Of a DNA stretch of 64,000 bases, positions 16,832 to 26,031 are shown one piece after another (the stretch's first letter is position 1; each line of letters opens with the position of its first letter). Source of the stretch: Sphingomonas faeni (GTDB lineage: Bacteria; Pseudomonadota; Alphaproteobacteria; Sphingomonadales; Sphingomonadaceae). The stretch is from the NCBI RefSeq assembly GCF_030817315.1, contig NZ_JAUSZF010000001.1, positions 914,501 to 978,500 of the forward strand. The letters are read 5' to 3'. A program made the position numbers and the translations under genes. The notes beneath the pieces were generated by a model. That model saw only the letters and a list, made by a program, of their open reading frames with translations. It was not told the origin of the DNA and ran no database searches.

Positions 16832-18319
16832 TTACCAGAACCGCTTTGAACCCATGAGCCGCTCGTACGCGTCGGTCGCGTCGGACAAGATCGGCTCCCG
16901 CTCCGCGACCGGCAACACCGTTTCGTGGTCCAGGCCGAAACGGTCCAGCAATGCAGGCGCAGTCGCCAGATCGTTCAAGATGCCCAGATGGTCCTGCAAG
17001 GCCTCCAGATGTTTCGTGAACGCCTTGAACCGCCGCCGCGACCGTTTGTCAGGGTACAGGCTCTGGAAGAATCCAGTCGCATATCGCAGCTTTTTGGCAG
17101 TGATCCGCACTTGGTGACGCGCCTCGTCGTCGAGGTGGTCGAGATCGCGACCGCGTCGCTTGATGCGCCGACGTAATTTTCTCAATACCTCGCTGGCAAA
17201 CGCAGCCGCAGGCGCATGCACCCTCTTCGGATCCAGCGGCTGAGTGCGCCACATGCCCAACGCCGTCCATTCGACCACGTCGATCATCAGGTCCCGCGTC
17301 CGCTTGGAGTCCAGCGCGGCTAGCGCCGTCGTATAAGCGTCCTCGTGCGCCGCCAGGAGTGCTGGATGCGAAGCATCGCCAACCCTTTGCCGCAGTATAT
17401 CCAGGTCTCGCGCCGCACCAAGCGACCCGGCCAGCCATTTGAGCTCACTTGCGAGATGCGCAAAGCGGTCGTCGGCAACGACTGGCTTGAAGATCGACAG
17501 CGCAGACCGCAGCCGTCGCAAGGCAACCCGGGCCTGATGCAATGCCTCGGGTCCGGGATGGCGGCGCAAGACGTTCTCGTTCAGGCGGAAGTGGCGCAGG
17601 CACGTGCCGACGATCTGCGCGAAAGCTTCAGCCGTGGTGGTGTCCGGTGCCAGGTCCAAACGTTCGGCCTTAATCGCGTCCGACATTGCCGCGTCGATCA
17701 GCCGATATCCTCGCTCCCCCTTCGTCAGGACGCCGAGGCGCATGGGAATGTCGACTCCCAGCTCGCGAGCCAGCGCGAATATCGCGCTTGGCCGGCCATC
17801 CTTCAGTTCCAGCTCTAGTTCGGAGACGGGCGTGACGCGGTCGCTTGCAGAAACGGAGCCCGTATCGGCAACGAGTTCCACCGTACAACCGTCATGCACG
17901 ACGACCCACTGCTTGCGCGTTATCGTGACGGTGAAAGCCTGCCTGACCTTGCCAAGCGTTTTGCCTGCGATCAGCGTGTGTATCGGCGATCCGGTTTCTA
18001 TCTCTGGCTCGAAACCGGCGACTTCATGCTCCCATTCCGGGCGGGCAAACAACCCTGCCGCCGCCCCGCCGCTGACCTTGATCGTCTGGACATGCTTGCC
18101 GCCGGCTGTCCGTACACGCAGCGATACGCCTGCCGCGCGCAGATCTTGTTCCGGCGTATCGAAATAGGCTGAGACTTGATGAATGACCTTGGGAGTGGTG
18201 TTCCGCAGTATCTCGGCTGTGGTCAGGCGATCCATTGCCGCCTGATCTATTTCGAGCTTCAACTCGATTTCGCTTGCCGCGTCGCCTGACGACAGACGGT
18301 CTGTGGTTTCGATGGTCAT
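16832..18319 (-). CDS. CYTH and CHAD domain protein (polyphosphate/triphosphate-binding)
   Basis: 495 residues. The N-terminal CYTH domain opens with EIELKLEI at 17-24, the ExExK metal-binding pattern of triphosphate tunnel enzymes; the tunnel continues through residue 210. The C-terminal half is a CHAD domain: helical, His/Arg/Lys-rich, with HQARVALRRLRSAL and DDEARHQVRITAKKLRYATG blocks that line a polyphosphate-binding cavity. Such fusions are known as inorganic triphosphatases or polyphosphate-granule-associated proteins. Predicted cytoplasmic. It sits on the minus strand between the PI-PLC remnant and an MFS gene with no operon partner. Confidence 0.93.
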   Translation of the reverse strand: MTIETTDRLSSGDAASEIELKLEIDQAAMDRLTTAEILRNTTPKVIHQVSAYFDTPEQDLRAAGVSLRVRTAGGKHVQTIKVSGGAAAGLFARPEWEHEVAGFEPEIETGSPIHTLIAGKTLGKVRQAFTVTITRKQWVVVHDGCTVELVADTGSVSASDRVTPVSELELELKDGRPSAIFALARELGVDIPMRLGVLTKGERGYRLIDAAMSDAIKAERLDLAPDTTTAEAFAQIVGTCLRHFRLNENVLRRHPGPEALHQARVALRRLRSALSIFKPVVADDRFAHLASELKWLAGSLGAARDLDILRQRVGDASHPALLAAHEDAYTTALAALDSKRTRDLMIDVVEWTALGMWRTQPLDPKRVHAPAAAFASEVLRKLRRRIKRRGRDLDHLDDEARHQVRITAKKLRYATGFFQSLYPDKRSRRRFKAFTKHLEALQDHLGILNDLATAPALLDRFGLDHETVLPVAEREPILSDATDAYERLMGSKRFW

Positions 18320-18386
18320 CGATAGACAATCGTCGACCCGCGATATCGATCCGACGGCGTCGTGGCCGATCCGGTCGACCGAGCGG

Positions 18387-19580
18387 CTAGGCCGCTTCCG
18401 GCGCGACCGTTTTCGTCATTTGCGGCTGGGTGTGATTGCCCTGCCTCCGCACACTCGCGATGACCGCGACCAAACCGAGCACCGAGGCCGCAGCACCAGC
18501 CAGCGCCACGGCGGGGTAACCCAGACCAGCTGCGATCACGCCGCCGCCCACCGCCGCGCCGATCGCATTGCCAAGATTGAAGGCCCCGATATTCATTGCC
18601 GAAGCGAGGTTGGGCGCATCGGCAGCAGCGTGCATGACACGAACCTGAAGCGGCGGGACCAGGGCGAAGCTGGCAACGCCCCACAGGAACATCAAGATGG
18701 CTGTCGGCGCCTTGAAGGGCATGAGCACCGCGAAGGCTATCAAGATCAATGCGAGCAAGGTCAGCGTAACGATCAGCGTGCGGTCGACCGAGCGATCGGC
18801 GAAGCGCCCGCCCAGCCAATTGCCGACCGTCAGCCCGACGCCATAGGTCACCAGCATGGCGGTGACGAAGCCGAGCGAGGCATGCGTTACGTCGCGCAGG
18901 ATTGGCGTGATGTACGTGAACACCGTGAACATGGCGCTCGCCCCGACGGCGGTAAGCCCGAGCGCGCCGAGAACCGGGCCGCGCGTGAGGACGCGCAGCT
19001 CGGCCATCGCATTGCTATCGGACGGTGCCGGCAGTGCGGGAAGCGTAAGCCTGAGCGCCGCCATCGTGACAACGCCCAGCACAGACACGCCCCAGAAGGA
19101 CGAGCGCCAGCCGAGGTGTTCGCCTGCCCACGTCGCGAGCGGCACCCCGACGACATTTGCGATCGTCAGGCCCATGAACATCGCCGCCACAGCGCCTGCG
19201 CGCCGCTCGGCCGGCACGAGGCTGGCTGCCACCACGGAGCCGACCCCGAAAAAGGCCCCATGATTGAACGAGGTCAGGATCTGTGCCGCCAGCAGCATGC
19301 CGTAGCTGCCCGAGAGCGCCGCCAACACGTTACCCAGCGTGAAGATGCCGGCCAGCAGGATCAGCAGCGTCCGACGCGGGACGCGCCCCGTCGTCAGCGT
19401 CATCAGCGGTGCGCCGATCACGACGCCGAGCGCGTAGGCACTGATGAGCAGTCCGGCGCTCGGGATCGACACGCCGAGATCGTCGGCAATGACGGGCAAC
19501 AGTCCCATCGGCGCGAACTCGGTGACGCCGATGCCGAACGCACCGACCGCTAGCGCCAGCAAGCCTGGATTGAGTTTCAT
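18387..19580 (-). CDS. MFS transporter (drug/sugar efflux DHA1 type)
   Basis: 397 residues from ATG 19580 (MKLNPGLLALAVGAFGIGVTEF), which matches the family start; the longer frame upstream is the overlapping aldo/keto reductase region. Twelve hydrophobic segments with a GRVPRRTLLI loop between helices 2 and 3, typical of AraJ/NepI-like exporters. It starts 11 bases after the aldo/keto reductase stop, so both are one operon, divergent from a LysR gene. Export of a compound reduced by its partner is plausible; the substrate is unknown. Confidence 0.9.
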   Translation of the reverse strand: MKLNPGLLALAVGAFGIGVTEFAPMGLLPVIADDLGVSIPSAGLLISAYALGVVIGAPLMTLTTGRVPRRTLLILLAGIFTLGNVLAALSGSYGMLLAAQILTSFNHGAFFGVGSVVAASLVPAERRAGAVAAMFMGLTIANVVGVPLATWAGEHLGWRSSFWGVSVLGVVTMAALRLTLPALPAPSDSNAMAELRVLTRGPVLGALGLTAVGASAMFTVFTYITPILRDVTHASLGFVTAMLVTYGVGLTVGNWLGGRFADRSVDRTLIVTLTLLALILIAFAVLMPFKAPTAILMFLWGVASFALVPPLQVRVMHAAADAPNLASAMNIGAFNLGNAIGAAVGGGVIAAGLGYPAVALAGAAASVLGLVAVIASVRRQGNHTQPQMTKTVAPEAA

Positions 19581-19591
19581 CGTGTGCGTCC

Positions 19592-20626
19592 TCAGACCAG
19601 TGGCGGGTTGAGGCGGGCAAAGCCCTCCTGCTGATGATAAGGAGTATGGGGGTAGGGCGGCAGTACGGCGCTGGCCGCATCGAGCACCGCGACCTGATTG
19701 GGCGACAATGCCCATCCGACAGCACCCAGATTGTCGCGCAACTGCGCTTCGTCACGCGCGCCGATGATGACGGACGCGACGGTTGGACGGCGCAGCAGCC
19801 AGTTGATCGCGATCTGCGGCACGCTCTTGCCCGTCTCGGCGGCGACGGCTTCCAGCGCATCGATCACGCGGTAGAGACGTTCGGCCTCGACCGGTGGCGC
19901 GAACTGCTCGGTATCGTGCAGCCGGCTGCCCTCGGGAATCGGCCTATCGCGTCCGATCTTGCCCGTCAGCCTGCCCCAGCCGAGCGGGCTCCACACGAGC
20001 GCGCCGACACCCTGATCGGCGCCGAGCGGCATCAGGTCGGCCTCATAGGCGCGACCGATCAGCGAATAATAGACCTGGTGCGCGACGAGACGCGGCCAAC
20101 CGTTGTGGTCGGCAATCCCTTGCGCCTTCATCAGCTGCCAGCCGGGATAGTTGGAGACCCCGGCATACCGGACCTTGCCCGCGGCAATCAGTCCGTCAAG
20201 CGTGCCCATCACCTCCTCGGCAGGCGTGGAAGCATCGAGCGCGTGGAGCTGCAACAGGTCGATATGATCGGTCCCGAGCCGGCGCAGCGAGGCCTCTACG
20301 GCGCGGATGAGCCGCGCGCGCGACGCGCCCCAGTCCTGCGGCCCGTCGCCCATCGGCAAACCGGTCTTGGTCGAGATCAGTACCGCATCGCGTCGCCCCT
20401 TGATCGCCGCGCCGAGCACGGTCTCGGATGCGCCGTTGGAATAGACGTCGGCGGTGTCGAACATCGTGACGCCTGCCTCCAGGCAGATATCGACCAGTCG
20501 CCGCGCTTCGGTCTCGTCGCTCTGGCCCCACGCGCCGAACAGGGGCCCCGTGCCCCCAAAGGTGCCAGTGCCGAAGCTCAAGGCCGGCACGCGTAGTCCC
20601 GAAGATCCCAATTGCCGATAGTCCAT
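19592..20626 (-). CDS. Aldo/keto reductase
   Basis: 344 residues, TIM-barrel NADPH-dependent reductase of carbonyl compounds. MFDTADVYSNGASE near residue 55 contains the catalytic Asp and Tyr, STKTGLP the catalytic Lys, and DHIDLLQLHALD the conserved His; the C-terminal PQIAINWLLRRPTVASVIIGAR is the NADPH-binding signature. ATG start at 20626. It is transcribed divergently from the LysR gene across 87 bases and is followed by an MFS transporter gene, the usual layout of a LysR-controlled detoxification unit. Confidence 0.93.
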   Translation of the reverse strand: MDYRQLGSSGLRVPALSFGTGTFGGTGPLFGAWGQSDETEARRLVDICLEAGVTMFDTADVYSNGASETVLGAAIKGRRDAVLISTKTGLPMGDGPQDWGASRARLIRAVEASLRRLGTDHIDLLQLHALDASTPAEEVMGTLDGLIAAGKVRYAGVSNYPGWQLMKAQGIADHNGWPRLVAHQVYYSLIGRAYEADLMPLGADQGVGALVWSPLGWGRLTGKIGRDRPIPEGSRLHDTEQFAPPVEAERLYRVIDALEAVAAETGKSVPQIAINWLLRRPTVASVIIGARDEAQLRDNLGAVGWALSPNQVAVLDAASAVLPPYPHTPYHQQEGFARLNPPLV

Positions 20627-20713
20627 GCGCGCTTCCCTAATTCATGTCTTGGGGCATAGATGGCGGATATTGCTGCACCGGATAAGCCTGTGATGCCGCG
20701 AAGGACTTTTGAC

Positions 20714-21622
20714 ATGGACGCAAAGGTGAGCATGGGCGCCGATCGTGCACGAGCGCTGGAGATCTTCGCGGCGGTGATGCGCGAGGGTAGTTTCTCCGCT
20801 GCCGGACGAATGCTGGGCTTGACGCCGTCCGCCGTCGCGCGGTCGATCGACCGGATCGAGGCGCGGCTGGGCGTGCGCCTGCTGTTGCGATCGACCAGGG
20901 CGTTGACGCCGACGGCCGAGGGGCAAGCCTATCTCCAGACCGCGCGGCGCATCCTCGCGGACCTCGACGATGCCGAACGGCAGCTTGCCGACCAGGGGGC
21001 CCCCCGCGGCCGGTTGCGGATCAGCGCTGCGCTATCGCACGGGCGACTTTGTATCGTGCCGCTGCTCGGTGAGTTCGCCGCGCTATACCCGCACATTCTG
21101 ATCGATATCGCGTTGAGTGATGGCATCGTCGATATCGCCGCCGGACAGGCGGACGTCGCGATCCGGTTCGGCGCGCTTGCCGATAGTTTGCTGACCGCGC
21201 GCAAGCTTGGCGAAAGCGGCCGCGTGATCGTCGCGGCCCCCGACTATCTGGCACGATACGGTACACCGCTCGCGCCCGAGGACCTCCACGCGCATAATTG
21301 TCTGAACTTCAACTTTCGCCGTGCCGAGCCGATCTGGCCGTTCCGCCGGGGCAGCGAGGACATCGTGCTGTCGGTGAGAGGGAATATCGAGGCGAACAAT
21401 GGCGAGACGCTTGGCCAGCTCGCGGCTGCCGGCGTCGGCGTGGCGCGCGTCGGCGCGTTCAGCGTCGTCGACGACATCGCGGCTGGGCGCCTGGTACCGA
21501 TCCTCGAAGACTTTAATCCGGGTGACGTCGAACTCATTCACGCGGTCTTCGTCGGCGGCAGCCAAACCCCCGCGAGAGTCCGTGCGTTCGTCGACTTCCT
21601 GGCCCAACGCCTCGCCGAATGA
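20714..21622 (+). CDS. LysR family transcriptional regulator
   Basis: 302 residues from ATG 20714. Winged helix-turn-helix at residues 10-65: RALEIFAAVMREGSFSAAGRMLGLTPSAVARSIDRIEARLGVRLL. The substrate-binding domain follows with the RGRLRISAA linker. An ATG at 20660 in frame would add 18 residues but would leave only 33 bases for the divergent promoter, so I prefer 20714. It faces the aldo/keto reductase and MFS genes and probably regulates them and itself in response to an unknown inducer. Confidence 0.93.
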   Translation: MDAKVSMGADRARALEIFAAVMREGSFSAAGRMLGLTPSAVARSIDRIEARLGVRLLLRSTRALTPTAEGQAYLQTARRILADLDDAERQLADQGAPRGRLRISAALSHGRLCIVPLLGEFAALYPHILIDIALSDGIVDIAAGQADVAIRFGALADSLLTARKLGESGRVIVAAPDYLARYGTPLAPEDLHAHNCLNFNFRRAEPIWPFRRGSEDIVLSVRGNIEANNGETLGQLAAAGVGVARVGAFSVVDDIAAGRLVPILEDFNPGDVELIHAVFVGGSQTPARVRAFVDFLAQRLAE

Positions 21623-21830
21623 TCGCTCGTGGGGGAAAGAATAGCCGCCTTGGGATGGCAGGCTGCGGAGCCGAACGCGAGCCATTGCCGTGTACGGCGC
21701 AATTATTTGCGTCGCGATCGTTCTGGGTTCGCTCGTCAGGGCGGGCGTCATCACGGACCACATCCTCTGGTAAAGATCGGCGGGTCGTCGCTATCCTGCT
21801 TGACCATTCTCCAGGTGCGTCAGCCTCGGC

Positions 21831-22628
21831 TCATTTCAATTTCCCCGCCCAACTGATCGCATTGACCAGAACGCGGTGATAGTTCGGATCGTCGTATGCC
21901 TCCGCTGAGTGGCCTAGCGCGGAGTAGACGACACGGCCTTTTGTCGCAGGGTTGGTCCAGATGACGGGATGCCTACCCATCGCCAGCTTGGCGCCAGGAC
22001 GGTAACTGGCCTCGTCGATCCGCGCGAGCACGGTCATACCGCGGGCCGCTGGATTGGCGTCGAAGGAATACCATTCGTCGATCGGCGACCACGGCAATTT
22101 GACGCCAGCCATGACGGCATGGTCCGGTCGATCGACGATGATCCGTGCGGGTTGAAACTGGTCGCTCCCGCCTGGATGTCCGACGAACTTGGTGCCGATG
22201 ATCGTGTCGCTATACCAGGCGTCGGTGTGACTATCGTCGCCCGCGGCGTGCAACGCCACGACGCCGCCACCGCGTGCCACGAAGCGGGCGAACGCAGCGC
22301 GTTGATCGGGCGTGAGGAAGTCGCCGCTCGCGCTGTTGAGCACGACGACGGAGAAGTGCCGCAACTGTTCGTCGTTGAAGACTGCCGCATTCTCGGTGGC
22401 GTAGCTCGCGCGGCCCAAGCTCTTCGCGATATCGGCAAGCACGACGTTCGAGTGCGGGATATGCTCGATGTGGCGCCAACCATTGGTCTTCGAAACGATC
22501 AGCACCGCGTTCCGCAAGCCCTTGGGCAGCACGGGGGCGACGCTGTCGTACGTGGCAGCGGGCAGATGCGGATTAGGCGCGGCCTGCGCCAGCGTCAGTA
22601 GTGCGACCAGCGCCAACATCTTGTGCAT
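21831..22628 (-). CDS. ThuA domain protein, secreted
   Basis: 265 residues from ATG 22628, preceded by GGAGAT at good spacing; the longer frame upstream is non-coding. An N-terminal signal-like segment (ALVALLTLAQAAP) suggests export. The ThuA glutamine-amidotransferase-like core has VLIVSKTNGWRHIEHIPHS, VVLNSASGDFLTPDQ, GGGVVALHAAGDDS, and DEWYSFDANP. Members are associated with disaccharide (trehalose-type) utilisation and 3-keto-sugar chemistry. It is divergent from a DUF1080 gene (22826 on), and DUF1080 proteins act on 3-keto-disaccharides, so the two are probably partners. Confidence 0.9.
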   Translation of the reverse strand: MHKMLALVALLTLAQAAPNPHLPAATYDSVAPVLPKGLRNAVLIVSKTNGWRHIEHIPHSNVVLADIAKSLGRASYATENAAVFNDEQLRHFSVVVLNSASGDFLTPDQRAAFARFVARGGGVVALHAAGDDSHTDAWYSDTIIGTKFVGHPGGSDQFQPARIIVDRPDHAVMAGVKLPWSPIDEWYSFDANPAARGMTVLARIDEASYRPGAKLAMGRHPVIWTNPATKGRVVYSALGHSAEAYDDPNYHRVLVNAISWAGKLK

Positions 22629-22825
22629 CGTGCAATCTCCTGCCCGGTAGATAGCCCAAATGGCAGGAGCGCGCGAGCAAACACCGGCGATGGTTTTAGC
22701 AGGCCGAAATAGCCGCGAGGACCACGATGACCCGAGGGCGCACAGACCGACGTTCAATTGGTATCGATAACGCGCTAGGCTATCGAAATGATCGCCGGTC
22801 GGGCGACGGTGGGGGGCGAACGGAT

Positions 22826-23767
22826 ATGTGGTTTGATCGAGCAATGGTGGCGCTTTTGGTGGTGTCCGCCCCCGCGACCGCGCAAACATCGAAGGATCGG
22901 GCACGGGCTATCGCGGGCGAACCGGCAAAGACCGCGCAGCGGTTGACGCTGACGGACATACCCGTGCCGACCGGCAAGCCGACCGCGTTGTTCGATGGGC
23001 GCAGCCTGAAGGGATGGGCGCCCTGGCTCGGCTATGCCGACCCCTCGATCACGTATCGATCGAACCCTGGCACGTCGCCGATCGGTACCAGCCGAGACAC
23101 CGGCGGCGACTTCGCCGTACGCTCCGTCGATGGCGCTCCCGCGATATGGGTAAAGGGCGAGACGTGGGGCAGCCTCGTCAACAGCGCCGACCTCGGCGAC
23201 TATCACCTGCGATTGCAGTTCAAATGGGGCGCAAAGACCTGGGCACCGCGCGTGACGCTGCCGCGCAACAACGGGCTGCTCTATCACACCCACGGCACCG
23301 CCGGCGAAGTCTTCGGGACATGGCGTCCGTCGGTCGAGTTCGAGATCATGACCGGGTCGACCGGCATGATCGTCGCGGTGGGCGGCAAGCTGCGCGGACG
23401 TACCAACGTGACGTTCGATCCGTCGTTGGGCGAGCCCCATCTCCGTTTCCGTGCCGGGGGGCGTGACATCGACATCGTCAACGGCACCCCGACCTGGAAC
23501 GTCGAAGCAGCGACCGATGCCGAGCGTCCGATCGGTGAGTGGAACACGCTCGACCTGTATGTCGTCGGCGACCGCGCTGTGCATGTCGTCAACGGCGTAC
23601 CGGTTGCAGAAGTGCACGACTTGGCGACGATCGCGCCAGACGGCACCCGGCGTCCGCTGACGCATGGCCATATCCAGCTACAATCAGAAGGCGCCGAGAC
23701 GTGGTTCCGCGCGATCACGGTCGAACCCATCACGACACTCCCGAAGATCGTCGTCGCGGGTAAGTAG
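22826..23767 (+). CDS. DUF1080 (3-keto-disaccharide hydrolase) family secreted protein
   Basis: 313 residues from ATG 22826 (MWFDRAMVALLVVSAPATAQ signal peptide). The mature domain starts at LFDGRSLKGWAPW, the DUF1080 entry motif, and follows with NNGLLYH, EFEIMTGSTG, and the jelly-roll strand GEWNTLDLYVVGD, all of the concanavalin-like fold that cleaves keto-disaccharides. A longer frame from 22727 has no start signal. Divergent from ThuA with about 200 bases between; the paired promoters lie there. Role likely extracellular or periplasmic degradation of oxidised glycosides. Confidence 0.9.
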   Translation: MWFDRAMVALLVVSAPATAQTSKDRARAIAGEPAKTAQRLTLTDIPVPTGKPTALFDGRSLKGWAPWLGYADPSITYRSNPGTSPIGTSRDTGGDFAVRSVDGAPAIWVKGETWGSLVNSADLGDYHLRLQFKWGAKTWAPRVTLPRNNGLLYHTHGTAGEVFGTWRPSVEFEIMTGSTGMIVAVGGKLRGRTNVTFDPSLGEPHLRFRAGGRDIDIVNGTPTWNVEAATDAERPIGEWNTLDLYVVGDRAVHVVNGVPVAEVHDLATIAPDGTRRPLTHGHIQLQSEGAETWFRAITVEPITTLPKIVVAGK

Positions 23768-23834
23768 ATGTCGCCGGTTTACCTGGGATGAGAATGCGAT
23801 CGAGACGTCGCACCGGCGTCTGGCCACCGCGCGC

Positions 23835-25910
23835 TCACCATATCCGCACGCGATCGGCGGGCGCCAGATACTGTTTCTGGGTTGGGTCGATCTTCCATGC
23901 GGCGTACCAGGCGTCGACGTTGCGCAGGGGGTTCACTGCGCGGATCTGGCCCGGTGAATGCGGATCGCTGACGAGCTGCTGGCGAAGTGCCTCGTTGCGG
24001 AACAGCGTCCGCCAGACCTGTCCCCAACCCAGGAAGAAACGCTGGTCGCCGGTGAAGCCGCCTATCACCGGCGCGGGCTTACCGCCGAGCGAGGTATGAT
24101 AGGCGTCGAGCGAGATCAGCACCCCGCCTAGGTCGCCGATATTCTCGCCCATCGAGGCGCGGCCGTTGATGTGGAGACCGGGCAGTCCCTCGAAGCTGTA
24201 TGCCTCGTACTGGCTTCCGAGCCTTGCCGCCTGCGCCTCGAACTTGGTTGCGTCCTCCGCGGTCCACCAGTCGCGCAGAATGCCGCGACCATCCGACTTT
24301 CGACCCTGGTCGTCAAAGCCGTGACTGATTTCATGGCCGATCACGCCACCGATGCCGCCATAGTTCACCGCGTCGTCGGCCTTCGGGTCGAAGAACGGCG
24401 GCTGCAGGATCGCCGCGGGAAAGACGATCTCGTTCTTGACCGAGTTGTAGTAGGCATTGACCGTCTGCGGGGTCATGCCCCACTCGGCTTTGTCGACCAG
24501 GATTCCGATCCGCCGCCGACGATAATCCCATTCGAAGCGCTGCGCGGCCTCGGCGTTGCCGACGAGGTCGCCTGGCTTAACCTGAAGCGCCGAATAGTCG
24601 CGCCACTTGTCCGGGTAGCCGATCTTGACGTTGAACCCCTGCAGCTTCCCGAGCGCCTGCTCCTTCGTGGCCGCGCCCATCCATGTCAGGTTGCGGATGC
24701 GCCCTGCCAACGCCACACGCAGATTGCCGACGAGCTGGTCCATCTTGGCCTTGGACGCGGGCGGAAAATAGAGGGCTACATAGTCCCGACCGATTCCCTC
24801 GCCGACGCCGTTTTCGGTGAACGCCACCGCGCGCTTCCAGCGCTCGCGCTGCTGTGGTTGACCGTTCAGGAACTTCGAACGAAAATCGAATTGCGCGTCG
24901 ACGAAGCGTTTCGAAAGAAGTGGCGCGACATCGTCGGTGATGCGGAACGCCTCCCACGCCTTCAGCGTGGCCAGATCGGTCTCGGCGAACACCTTGGCAA
25001 TGCCGGGGAAGGCGGTGTTCTGCGCCACGATCGCGCGGTCGGCTGCGTCGACGCCGGCGGCCTTGAAGAACGTCGCCCAGGGGAAGCCCGGCGCCTGGCT
25101 GGCCAGTTGCGCAGGCGTCGTCGGGTTGTAGGTCTTGTCGCGGTCGCGGCTCTGCGCGCGCGTCCAGTGTACGGTGGCGAGCTTGATCTCCATCGCCACG
25201 ACGTTCCCCGCCGCAGTCTCGGCGTCCGGCCAGCCGGCGAGGGTCAGCATCTGAGCCACGTACTGGCGATATCGCGCGACCTGCGGGGCGAACTTGGCAT
25301 CTAGGTAGAGATCACGATCGCCGAGGCCCAATCCGGACTGGCGCAGGTAGAGCGCGTATACGTCTGGCTGCTTGGCGTCGTCGTTGACGCCCGGCGCGAA
25401 GAAGCTTGCGCCGAAGCCGCCGAGCGAGCGACCCATGAACCGCGCGATGTCGTCCTTGGACGTGGCGGCTTTCAGCGGCGCTAGTCGCTGGACCAACGGC
25501 GCGGCATCCAGCGTCTCCGCAGTCCCGGTGTCCATGAAACCTGCGTAGAGGATTGCCGCCTTCATTCGATCGGGATGGACCGTGTCGGAGGCGCTGTAGC
25601 CGCCGATCAGGCTGCGCAACCGTTGTTCGGAGATGTCGCGTAAAACGGCGAAGGCGCCGTACGACGAGCGATCCGGCGGAATCCGTGTTCGGTCCACCCA
25701 GGCGCCGTTGACGAAGCGGAACCAGTCGTCACCCGGCTTCACGCTGCGATCCATCCCGGTCATGTCGAAGCCCCAACTGCCGTAGCTGGTCGCGGCCGCG
25801 TCGTTCGTTGTCGACGCTGCCGTTGTCGATTGCGGGGTCTGGCCAGTGACCGAACTTGCGATCGCGGCTGCACCGAGCAGGGTAGCGAGCGGTATATGCT
25901 TCAATACCAA
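23835..25910 (-). CDS. M13-family zinc metallopeptidase, secreted
   Basis: 691 residues from a TTG at 25910, five bases after GGAGAA; a second TTG lies at 25904, and the open frame extends further upstream with no start of its own. The signal peptide is KHIPLATLLGAAAIASSVTG. Neprilysin-type catalytic motifs are in place: IGHEISHGFDDQG (HExxH), GENIGDLGG (ENxxD), and NAYYNS near residue 535; the protein ends PADRVRIW like its family. Typical length for M13 is about 670-700, so it is full-length. Located between a DUF1080 gene and a DUF885 gene on the same strand as the latter. Confidence 0.92.
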   Translation of the reverse strand: MVLKHIPLATLLGAAAIASSVTGQTPQSTTAASTTNDAAATSYGSWGFDMTGMDRSVKPGDDWFRFVNGAWVDRTRIPPDRSSYGAFAVLRDISEQRLRSLIGGYSASDTVHPDRMKAAILYAGFMDTGTAETLDAAPLVQRLAPLKAATSKDDIARFMGRSLGGFGASFFAPGVNDDAKQPDVYALYLRQSGLGLGDRDLYLDAKFAPQVARYRQYVAQMLTLAGWPDAETAAGNVVAMEIKLATVHWTRAQSRDRDKTYNPTTPAQLASQAPGFPWATFFKAAGVDAADRAIVAQNTAFPGIAKVFAETDLATLKAWEAFRITDDVAPLLSKRFVDAQFDFRSKFLNGQPQQRERWKRAVAFTENGVGEGIGRDYVALYFPPASKAKMDQLVGNLRVALAGRIRNLTWMGAATKEQALGKLQGFNVKIGYPDKWRDYSALQVKPGDLVGNAEAAQRFEWDYRRRRIGILVDKAEWGMTPQTVNAYYNSVKNEIVFPAAILQPPFFDPKADDAVNYGGIGGVIGHEISHGFDDQGRKSDGRGILRDWWTAEDATKFEAQAARLGSQYEAYSFEGLPGLHINGRASMGENIGDLGGVLISLDAYHTSLGGKPAPVIGGFTGDQRFFLGWGQVWRTLFRNEALRQQLVSDPHSPGQIRAVNPLRNVDAWYAAWKIDPTQKQYLAPADRVRIW

Positions 25911-26031
25911 CGATCTTCTCCGTTTAAGGTCACCGCACCTTACCTTTAAGATGCTCTGGCGCCAGCGAAAAAGACGCCGCGGCGTGAGCTCGACGGTCCT
26001 TGCGTTCGGGCACCTCAAAGACTGGCGGATG

